From Bacteroidota bacterium (GTDB lineage: Bacteria; Bacteroidota; Ignavibacteria; Ignavibacteriales; Ignavibacteriaceae): a stretch of DNA of 6,242 bases. Every line of letters begins with the position of its first letter. Position 1 is the first letter of the stretch. Below the pieces are notes generated by a model, which saw only the letters and a list, made by a program, of their open reading frames with translations, was not told the DNA's origin and ran no database searches. The stretch is from the NCBI GenBank assembly GCA_030706105.1, contig JAUZPC010000182.1:1-6242 (forward strand), written 5' to 3'. Position numbers and translations under genes: made by a program. Below, one piece after another: positions 1 through 5,604 of the stretch.

Positions 1-323
1 GTTACCTCATTCTGCAGCGATACTTTACTTTTCTTAAAGATAGTTCTGTCGTTATCCATTTTTTTTTCAGCTTTAAAATAGTATTCTCCCTGTGCAACAT
101 TTGTAATTGTAAATTTACCATCAGCATCTGTGGTGGCTTTCCAATTAAAAACATCACCAATTTGAACTGTGGCGCCGGAAACTGGTTTTCCATCTGCCGT
201 TATTTTGCCGGATACTTTAAATGTTCCTACCGGAGTGGTTGTAGAAACCGGATCGGATGAGCTGCTGTTGCATGATATAATTATAAAGCTTAATAGTATA
301 GCCAATATTATTGTATATTTCAT
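1..323 (-). CDS. Lipoprotein with carboxypeptidase-regulatory-like domain (partial, C-terminus missing)
   Basis: The minus strand is open from an ATG at 323 to the left edge: 107 codons, with no stop seen. The first 17 residues are a short lysine start and a very hydrophobic stretch ending IISC, so Cys18 is a likely lipobox cysteine, cleaved by signal peptidase II and lipidated. A Ser-rich linker (about 19-33) follows. From about residue 35 the pattern 'VSGKITADGKPVSGATV ... TDADGKFTITNV ... YYFKAEK' matches the carboxypeptidase regulatory-like / CNA-B-like beta-sandwich fold (CarboxypepD_reg-like). Such domains are structural or ligand-binding modules on surface lipoproteins, so cell-envelope location is well supported but the function is unknown. 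No clear Shine-Dalgarno precedes the ATG; only a weak CAGG is near. It points the same way as the sensor kinase gene upstream, but the 452-base gap argues against tight co-transcription. Total length and any further domains lie outside the window. Confidence 0.85.
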   Translation of the reverse strand, partial: MKYTIILAILLSFIIISCNSSSSDPVSTTTPVGTFKVSGKITADGKPVSGATVQIGDVFNWKATTDADGKFTITNVAQGEYYFKAEKKMDNDRTIFKKSKVSLQNEV

Positions 324-637
324 TGTAAAACCTGTTGGGAAATAGTTAAATATTGTGATGCAAGTACAATGCCACGAATGACCTTAAGAATTTGATTGAA
401 AATAGGGCAATTTTAAAATTAATCGCAAAAAAAATCCAAAAAATGTATTATATTATCTAAAAACAAGGCACCGTAACACTTATAAAATACGTAAGTTTTT
501 TTGATGTGTCCTTTTTTTGGATAAGTACATAGAATTGTTTCGGCAGGTATAAAGTAACAGTCCAATAAAGGAAGTTTACAATTACAAGTGAATAACTAAA
601 TAGCAGGGAGAATTAGTAGCTTTCCCTCTTTTATTAG

Positions 638-740
638 CCCATAATGAAGATCAATCGTAAGGGAAAAATATACAATATATTTTTAGTATTTAAGAATTAT
701 TTCAAAGCAGTATAATCATAAACGATTGATCGATTATGGG
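638..740. repeat. Imperfect long inverted repeat, 103 bases, with nested palindrome
   Basis: The left arm (638-658) and right arm (722-740) are reverse complements except for one internal difference. ACGATTGATC and ATTATGGG are matched exactly on both sides; TTC in one arm replaces a single G in the other. The arms are separated by 63 AT-rich bases (659-721), and that spacer holds its own perfect palindrome. The element starts about 35 bases beyond the kinase stop codon. I see no flanking target-site duplication and no T run after the stem, so neither a miniature transposable element nor an intrinsic terminator is proven. It could be a 3'-end RNA structure of the kinase transcript, a protein-binding site, or a remnant repeat. 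Confidence 0.6.
664..684. repeat. Perfect 9-bp AT palindrome inside the larger inverted repeat
   Basis: AAAAATATA (664-672) and TATATTTTT (676-684) are exact reverse complements around a 3-base centre. It lies inside the loop of the 638-740 inverted repeat, so a transcript could form a hairpin within a hairpin. The stem is entirely A/T and therefore weak. In such an AT-rich stretch a chance palindrome of this size is possible, though 9 perfect pairs with a 3-base loop is notable. Confidence 0.5.
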
Positions 741-775
741 GTAAAATTTAGTTATATAAGAGTATCAATAGAGTA

Positions 776-2236
776 TTAAACTATCGGTAATGGGAACATT
801 GCATGAACTGAAGTGCCTTCTCCTTCCTTGGATTCTATTTTTAATTGTCCCCTAACTAAATCTACACGTTCCTGCATACCAAGCAGACCAATGCTTTTTC
901 CGGAAAGCGCATTTTGAATTGCCTTATATACATTAAACCCCCTGCCATTATCCGATATTCTTATGTTGAGCTGGTTATTATCTTCCCATAGATCAACAAT
1001 TATTTCTGTTGCGCCGGCATGCTTAATAATATTATTTAAGGTTTCCTGGCTTATTCTAAAGCAAGTTATTTCTATTTCTTGGGGAAATCTTTTCTCTCTG
1101 ATATCTGCATTTATAGATGCCTTAATATTTGCCCGTGTTGCCTGTTTGTCTATATACCACCTTAGAGCTGAAACCAAACCAAGATCATCCAGCATTGAAG
1201 GTCTTAAATCCAATGCTAAGTTTCTAACTTGCTTCAGAACAGTATCAACAAAATCAACGCTTTCAGAAACGTGAATGTTAATTTCCTTGCTATGGGGATA
1301 TCTGAAGATAGTCTGCAAATTTATTTTAATGGCAGTAAGGATTTGTCCAATTTCATCATGCAGTTCTCGTGCTAAATTCCTTTTTTCTGCTTCACCTACT
1401 TCAATCAATTTCCCTGATAATAATTTTAATCGTTCTTGGTTCTCAATTCTTTCCTGATATAGTCTGTTTTTTTCTTCATCCGCTTCAAGCTGCTTTGTAA
1501 TGTCTCTGAATGCAATAACAATACCTGAATAATCTTCTTTGCCAAGTTTAAAAGTTGATTTTTCAAGTGTAATGGGTATATTATCGTCATATCTATTTTT
1601 TAAAACAAGATGTCGTTTTGCATCCACATAATTTGAAATAGAGATATTTTGATTACTTAGAATGTTTATATCTCTATCCAATTTAAATATGTCCATCAAA
1701 TTTTTTCCGAATACTTCAGAATGAGTATATCCCGTTAGCTTTTCAGCATTCGGATTAAGAAATTTAATTACTCCTTCTTTGTCTGCTGCAATGATGGCAT
1801 CTCCAATGCTGGTTAAAATTGTGTTCAGCCATTTCTCATTTTCCTGAAGTTTCTTTTCCATATTGCTCTTATATAAAGCCATTTCAATTGTACTATGAAG
1901 GATCCTTTTTTCAAAGGGTTTAAGCAGGTATCCATATGGTCCCGTCCTTTTTGCTCTTTCAATTGTATCATCATCTGCATAGGCGGTGAGGTAAATAATC
2001 GGAATGTCAAATAGCTTTCTTATTTGTTCAGCGGCTTGTATTCCATCAATATTCCCCTTAATATGTATATCCATTAGTATTAAATCCGGAACTTCCTTAT
2101 CTAAAATTGCATAGACTGCACGGGCGGAATCAGCAGTCCCTATAACATTATAGCGAAGAGATTTTAAGCTCGTGGCTAAGTCTAGCGCTACTACTCCTTC
2201 ATCTTCAACAATCAATATTTTAGAATTATTATCCAT
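776..2236 (-). CDS. Receiver-PAS-histidine kinase (HisKA_3 / NarL-partner type), cytoplasmic
   Basis: This 486-residue signalling protein has no membrane segment. Residues about 5-122 form a response-regulator receiver: acidic pair E11/D12, phospho-acceptor D56 in LILMDIHI, T84, and K106 in the KPF motif. Residues about 132-250 are a PAS sensor domain (NPNAEKLTGYTHSEVFGKN ... GIVIAFRDITKQ), then a charged probable coiled coil (about 250-275). The HisKA_3 dimerisation domain carries the phospho-accepting H293 in ELHDEIGQ, followed by 'LALDLRPSMLDDLGLVSAL'. The HATPase_c domain shows the N box (NNIIKHA, about 401-407), DNGRGF (429-434) and GLLGM (450-454). All key residues are present, so it should be an active ATP-dependent kinase. 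HisKA_3 kinases normally phosphorylate NarL/LuxR-type regulators, but none is in the window. The receiver in front suggests that an upstream phosphorelay modulates the kinase, or that it is the output of another kinase. The signal sensed by PAS is unknown. The ATG at 2236 has no strong Shine-Dalgarno; an ATG eight bases upstream is out of frame. Confidence 0.93.
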   Translation of the reverse strand: MDNNSKILIVEDEGVVALDLATSLKSLRYNVIGTADSARAVYAILDKEVPDLILMDIHIKGNIDGIQAAEQIRKLFDIPIIYLTAYADDDTIERAKRTGPYGYLLKPFEKRILHSTIEMALYKSNMEKKLQENEKWLNTILTSIGDAIIAADKEGVIKFLNPNAEKLTGYTHSEVFGKNLMDIFKLDRDINILSNQNISISNYVDAKRHLVLKNRYDDNIPITLEKSTFKLGKEDYSGIVIAFRDITKQLEADEEKNRLYQERIENQERLKLLSGKLIEVGEAEKRNLARELHDEIGQILTAIKINLQTIFRYPHSKEINIHVSESVDFVDTVLKQVRNLALDLRPSMLDDLGLVSALRWYIDKQATRANIKASINADIREKRFPQEIEITCFRISQETLNNIIKHAGATEIIVDLWEDNNQLNIRISDNGRGFNVYKAIQNALSGKSIGLLGMQERVDLVRGQLKIESKEGEGTSVHAMFPLPIV

Positions 2237-2493
2237 TTTGCCATTCTTGTATAGATTAACGTAAATTATATACCATTAACTAATTTATAAAAATTTATTT
2301 TGATAATTGTTGATTAAAGATGGTTAAGCGCAAAATATTAAATGCCATTGCAGAAAAAGATAATTGAAATTAGTATAGCATTTTTCCATTATTAATTATT
2401 CAATGTGTAAAAAATACCTTTTAAGCAATTTAATTTTTAACTATTTTCTAAGCTGATAATTATTAATTTCCTTCAATTATTTTTTTATAAAAC
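2237..2493. other. Divergent intergenic region between sensor kinase and secreted hydrolase
   Basis: These 257 strongly AT-rich bases separate the two divergently transcribed genes and must carry both promoters. Towards the kinase there is a good TATAAT box on the minus strand (listed separately). Towards the hydrolase I find only poor matches, such as TTGCAG, 17 bases, then TAGTAT around 2348-2376. The hydrolase leader just before its ATG is a T-rich then A-rich run without a Shine-Dalgarno. I find no gene, terminator or riboswitch here. Confidence 0.6.
2265..2270 (-). promoter_or_regulatory. Candidate -10 box for the sensor kinase gene
   Basis: Read on the minus strand this is a perfect TATAAT, 28 bases before the kinase ATG at 2236, preceded by TGGTA, which resembles an extended -10 context. 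A recognisable TTGACA-like -35 is absent at 16-18 bases. If used, transcription would start near 2258 with a leader of about 20 bases. In such AT-rich DNA chance matches are frequent, so this is a suggestion only. Confidence 0.3.
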
Positions 2494-4839
2494 ATGAAAT
2501 ATCTTTATACTATATTATTTGTAACTATTCTCTTCCTAAATAGTTATGCACAGACTTTACCCCCTAAAAGAGAGTTCAGAGCTGCTTGGGTAGCAACTGT
2601 TGAGAACTTGGACTGGCCTTCTACTCAGGGTGGTAATTCAGATGTACAAAAAGCCCAGCTTACGGCATTATTTGATGAGCTTCAAAAAGCTAATATAAAT
2701 GTTGTTATCTTTCAGGTAAGAGCAGAATGCGATGCTTTTTATGCATCAAATTATGAACCTTGGTCAAAATACTTAACAGGAGTTCAAGGTACACCGCCAT
2801 CTCCGCTTTATGACCCATTGCAGTTTGCCATTGAAGAAGCGCATAAAAGAGGGATGGAGCTTCATGCCTGGTTTAATCCCTATAGGGCCGTTAAAACTGT
2901 CGGCTCTTTCCCCATCGCCGGAAATCATGTTGCAACTTTGCACCCTGATTGGGTAATACAAATTTCGACTTTTAAATTTTTAAATCCCGGCTTGCCTGCA
3001 GTTAGGCAGTATGTTACGCGTGTTATTATGGATGTTGTCAGCCGATACGATATTGATGGCGTTCATATGGATGATTACTTTTACCCATATCCTTCAAATA
3101 ACATTACAAACCAAGATACTGCTACTTTTAGACTATACTCACGTGGATTTACAAATGTTGACGATTGGCGCAGAGATAATGTGAATATCCTTATTAAAGC
3201 TCTAAGTGATTCGATCCATGCAGTAAAACCTTTTGCAAAATTAGGAATATCTCCTTTTGGTATCTGGAAAAGTGGAACTCCTTCGGGTATTTCAGGACTT
3301 TCTGCCTACGATGATATCTATTGTGATGCTATCGCCTGGCTTCAGCAGCAGAGTATTGATTATCTTACTCCACAGTTGTATTGGAAAATTACCGGTGCTC
3401 AGGATTATGATAAGTTGTCTAAATGGTGGGCTGATTCTGTTTATGCTCATAACCGTCATTTCTATCCGGGACAAGCATTATATCGTATGACAGGGTGGGG
3501 TGCAAGCGAACTTCCTAATCAAATTAGGATAGACAGAGCTAATCCTAAAACAGGTGGACAAGTTTTCTTTAGAGCCTATAATGTTATTGATAATATCCAG
3601 GGATTTACTGATACTCTTAAAAATAACCTTTATAGAAAACCCGCTCTGCTTCCCACTATGAACTGGAAAGACGTTACAAAGCCTGGTGCTCCGACAAATT
3701 TAAGCTTTGGCAGACTGCCTGGTAAAACAGTATCTGGACTAAGATGGAATGCCCCAAGTTCTGTTGGAAATGCTTCTATTCAATATGTTCTATACAATTT
3801 TTCTACTTCTAATATTCAGCCTTCAGATCTTTCTACTTCGGCAAATATTTATGCCATTACAAGTTCCAGAGAGGTTAACCCTGCACAGATTACCGGTAGC
3901 TATTTTGTCGTAACTGCACTAAGTAAAAATTATGTAGAAAGCGATATGAGCAGCATTGTTCAAATTACTGCTCCCCAAGTGCCTGTACAGGTTTCACCTG
4001 CTAACAATGTTATTAACCAGAGAGATACACTTACTCTAAAGTGGCAATATGCTGAAGGTGCCGGATCTTATACTTTGCAGGTTGCTACTGATTCCACTTT
4101 TGCTACAGGATTATTGTATAATAATACATTAGCTGATACTTCGGTAGTAATTACTAAAATGTTGGGACAGACCAAGTATTTCTGGAGAGTTAAAGCTACA
4201 AATATTGCTGGTGCAAGTGCATATTCACAAGTATTTAGTTTTGTTACAGGATTCCCTGTAATCCCCGTACTTGTATCGCCTGCCCATGCTTCTACTAATT
4301 TAGATTTAACAGTACAGGTTAAGTGGAAGAAAGAGCCGACTGCTTCTACATATAGGTTACAGATAGCAAAGAGCCAGACTTTTAACAACCTTACTATACT
4401 TGCTGATATAAATAATCTGACAGATACATCATACACTTTTAATACACTCATTCAGAATACTACATATTTCTGGAGAGTTGATGCATTAAATCAGTATGGA
4501 GCTTCAATGTGGCCGACTGCTTTTGGCTTTAAAACTAAACAGACAAGTGATGTTAAAGTTGAAGCAGCTATCCCAAGTAATATGGACTTAAGCCAAAATT
4601 ACCCGAATCCTTTTAATCCTACTACTCAGATTAAATATTCAATTCCCAAAGCCGGACATGTTACAATGAAGTTGTATAATTTGTTAGGTGATTTATTACA
4701 GGTTATGGTTGATGGGTACAGGTCAGAGGGTACATATTCAATTACTTTTGACGGTTCAAATTTGCCCTCAGGAGTTTATATCTATTCTTTATCGGCAAAC
4801 GGTAAAATATTAAATCATAAGATGACATTGGTTAAGTAA
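2494..4839 (+). CDS. Secreted GHL10 (YngK-like) glycoside hydrolase with Fn3-like modules and T9SS sorting domain
   Basis: This is a 781-residue exported protein. Residues 1-20 are a Sec signal peptide ending SYAQ. Residues about 25-375 match the glycosyl-hydrolase-like 10 family (formerly DUF187, Bacillus YngK type). Signature blocks are REFRAAWVATVENLDWPS, NVVIFQVRAECDAFY, HAWFNPYRA, DGVHMDDYFYPYP and KLGISPFGIW. The fold is a TIM-barrel hydrolase; members are thought to act on polysaccharide or peptidoglycan-related glycans, but substrate and catalytic residues are not settled here. Three fibronectin-III-like modules follow (about 397-493, 496-586, 588-681). The last two share the pattern VSPA...LQ(V/I)A...TxYFWRVxA. 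Residues about 697-781 are a type IX secretion C-terminal sorting domain (NYPNPFNPTT ... LPSGVYIYSL ... KMTLVK), so the protein is expected to cross the outer membrane and be surface-attached or released. A TAA codon lies in frame two codons before the ATG, which fixes the start. There is no Shine-Dalgarno. The gene stands alone: a divergent kinase gene lies upstream and a terminator downstream. Confidence 0.93.
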   Translation: MKYLYTILFVTILFLNSYAQTLPPKREFRAAWVATVENLDWPSTQGGNSDVQKAQLTALFDELQKANINVVIFQVRAECDAFYASNYEPWSKYLTGVQGTPPSPLYDPLQFAIEEAHKRGMELHAWFNPYRAVKTVGSFPIAGNHVATLHPDWVIQISTFKFLNPGLPAVRQYVTRVIMDVVSRYDIDGVHMDDYFYPYPSNNITNQDTATFRLYSRGFTNVDDWRRDNVNILIKALSDSIHAVKPFAKLGISPFGIWKSGTPSGISGLSAYDDIYCDAIAWLQQQSIDYLTPQLYWKITGAQDYDKLSKWWADSVYAHNRHFYPGQALYRMTGWGASELPNQIRIDRANPKTGGQVFFRAYNVIDNIQGFTDTLKNNLYRKPALLPTMNWKDVTKPGAPTNLSFGRLPGKTVSGLRWNAPSSVGNASIQYVLYNFSTSNIQPSDLSTSANIYAITSSREVNPAQITGSYFVVTALSKNYVESDMSSIVQITAPQVPVQVSPANNVINQRDTLTLKWQYAEGAGSYTLQVATDSTFATGLLYNNTLADTSVVITKMLGQTKYFWRVKATNIAGASAYSQVFSFVTGFPVIPVLVSPAHASTNLDLTVQVKWKKEPTASTYRLQIAKSQTFNNLTILADINNLTDTSYTFNTLIQNTTYFWRVDALNQYGASMWPTAFGFKTKQTSDVKVEAAIPSNMDLSQNYPNPFNPTTQIKYSIPKAGHVTMKLYNLLGDLLQVMVDGYRSEGTYSITFDGSNLPSGVYIYSLSANGKILNHKMTLVK

Positions 4840-4840
4840 T

Positions 4841-4864
4841 ATAAAATTATTAAAATAATTTTAT
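4841..4864 (+). repeat. Perfect AT-only inverted repeat after the hydrolase stop codon
   Basis: ATAAAATTAT (4841-4850) and ATAATTTTAT (4855-4864) are exact reverse complements around the loop TAAA. It begins one base after the hydrolase TAA stop and ends four bases before the stem of the intrinsic terminator. It may add a second, weaker hairpin to the mRNA 3' end. Being wholly A/T, it may not be stable. Confidence 0.55.
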
Positions 4865-4868
4865 TCTT

Positions 4869-4900
4869 AAGGGCTTAATTTCCAGATTAAGCCCTTTTTT
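4869..4900 (+). terminator. Intrinsic (rho-independent) terminator of the hydrolase gene
   Basis: An 11-bp perfect stem, AAGGGCTTAAT (4869-4879) with ATTAAGCCCTT (4886-4896), encloses a 6-base loop and runs into six T residues (4895-4900). The GC-containing stem plus T run is a textbook intrinsic terminator, 30 bases after the hydrolase stop. It separates that transcript from the def-fmt operon, so def needs its own promoter between about 4901 and 5032. Confidence 0.92.
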
Positions 4901-4974
4901 GTTGTTATTTATAAAATGATTCAATTATATGCTGCTTTCATACATTTTATAGTATGAGGGGCAATAAATAAATA

Positions 4975-5006
4975 TTGACTTTCTTTATAATATTTAGTTA
5001 ATTTTA
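4975..5006 (+). promoter_or_regulatory. Candidate promoter of the def-fmt operon
   Basis: Two readings overlap. There is a perfect TATAAT at 4986-4991, which lacks a well-spaced -35. There is also a Bacteroidota-like arrangement: TTG at 4975-4977, about 21 bases, then TAATTTTA (4999-5006), close to the -7 consensus TAnnTTTG except for the last base. The second reading would put the transcription start near 5010-5013, beyond or at the first possible def ATG (5009), favouring the downstream start. A promoter somewhere here is expected because of the terminator just upstream. The exact element is uncertain. Confidence 0.35.
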
Positions 5007-5017
5007 AAATGATTATT

Positions 5018-5022
5018 AAAGG
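5018..5022 (+). promoter_or_regulatory. Ribosome binding site supporting the def start at 5033
   Basis: AAAGG lies 10 bases before the ATG at 5033, in an A-rich context. The alternative ATG at 5009 has only AT-only sequence in front of it. This, with protein family alignment, favours the downstream start. Confidence 0.5.
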
Positions 5023-5032
5023 TAAGAAAAAA

Positions 5033-5587
5033 ATGAATATACTTCCCATAACTGTTTATGGAGATAAAATACTTAGAAAAAAAGCTGTAAAAGTTAATAA
5101 TGCAGATAACGAAGTTCTTATGTTAGTGAAAGATCTTTTTGAAACTATGCGGAATGCTAATGGCGTTGGTATAGCTGCAAACCAGGTAGGATCAAATAAA
5201 TCTATTTTTGTAATTGATATTTCAATGGTTGAGGGATATGAGAAAATTAAACCAATTGCTTTTATAAATCCTAAAATAGTATATAGATCAAGTGAAACAG
5301 TAATAATGGAAGAGGGATGTCTCAGTATTCCGTTACTAAAGGCCGATGTAGAACGTCCTGAATTTATTAAGATTGTGTATAATGATACAAACTTGAAAGA
5401 ACAAACACTGGAAGCAGACGACTTCTTGGCAAGAGTTATTCAGCATGAATATGACCATCTTAAAGGAATTCTTTTTACTGATAAAGTTGATGATGTTGTA
5501 AAAAAGCAGATCAAAGAAGAACTAATCAAGATCAAGAATAGAAATATTGATATAGATTATCCAATCACAAAACTAAAAGCAAAATAA
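5033..5587 (+). CDS. def: Peptide deformylase
   Basis: Def removes the N-formyl group from the initiator methionine of new proteins at the ribosome exit; it is a cytoplasmic metalloenzyme, usually with Fe2+. The 184-residue product has all three family motifs. Motif 1 is GVGIAANQ (44-51), motif 2 is EGCLS (94-98) and motif 3 is HEYDH (138-142). Metal ligands are Cys96, His138 and His142, with Glu139 as the catalytic base; nothing is missing. The N-terminus MNILPITVYGDKILRKKA aligns with the usual start of the family, so I choose the ATG at 5033. An in-frame ATG at 5009 would add eight residues (MIIKGKKK) not typical of the family and has no ribosome binding site. A terminator lies 110-130 bases upstream and fmt follows after 17 bases, so def is the likely first gene of a def-fmt operon. 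Confidence 0.96.
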   Translation: MNILPITVYGDKILRKKAVKVNNADNEVLMLVKDLFETMRNANGVGIAANQVGSNKSIFVIDISMVEGYEKIKPIAFINPKIVYRSSETVIMEEGCLSIPLLKADVERPEFIKIVYNDTNLKEQTLEADDFLARVIQHEYDHLKGILFTDKVDDVVKKQIKEELIKIKNRNIDIDYPITKLKAK

Positions 5588-5593
5588 AGTAAA

Positions 5594-5598
5594 AGGGG
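5594..5598 (+). promoter_or_regulatory. Ribosome binding site fixing the TTG start of fmt
   Basis: AGGGG lies 6 bases before the TTG at 5605, a good Shine-Dalgarno match and the best in this window. An in-frame TAA at 5590-5592 limits how far upstream fmt can begin, and no ATG or GTG occurs between it and 5605. The non-ATG start is therefore well supported. Confidence 0.75.
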
Positions 5599-5604
5599 AA
5601 TTGT

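Larger units (their letters stand above)
324..775. other. Non-coding stretch between lipoprotein and sensor kinase genes
   Basis: These 452 very AT-rich bases hold no credible gene on either strand; all reading frames are short. The stretch is the leader side of the lipoprotein gene and the trailer side of the kinase gene. On the minus strand there are only weak promoter-like matches for the lipoprotein gene. One is TTGCGA, an 18-base spacer, then TATTTT. Another is an isolated TAATAT further upstream. Neither is good enough to call. The kinase-proximal third contains the long inverted repeat at 638-740, listed separately. No classical terminator (GC stem plus T run) follows the kinase stop codon. 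Confidence 0.7.

Noticed and set aside
2..193. 63-residue minus-strand ORF
   Set aside because: It lies in another frame within the lipoprotein coding region, which has a clear signal peptide and domain pattern; the product is low-complexity without a recognisable fold.
620..666. A further 7-base inverted match TTTCCCT / AGGGAAA overlapping the left arm
   Set aside because: The arms are short, the loop exceeds 30 bases, and it competes with the stronger 638-740 pairing; it is expected by chance.
644..715. Short plus-strand ORF of 23 codons beginning MKINRKGK inside the inverted repeat
   Set aside because: It has no ribosome binding site at a usable distance, overlaps the left repeat arm and the AT palindrome, and shows no recognisable motif. 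Chance is more likely than a small gene.
638..740. Reading the inverted repeat as an insertion element or MITE
   Set aside because: No target-site duplication is visible at its borders and no second copy exists in the window, so I list it only as a repeat of unknown nature.
4068..4451. 127-residue minus-strand ORF opposite the hydrolase Fn3 region
   Set aside because: It is fully antisense to well-supported Fn3-like coding sequence, with no ribosome binding site or family resemblance. It reflects the codon pattern of the real gene.
4901..5032. Riboswitch or leader RNA ahead of def
   Set aside because: The stretch is short and AT-rich, with no structured stems beyond those of the upstream terminator.
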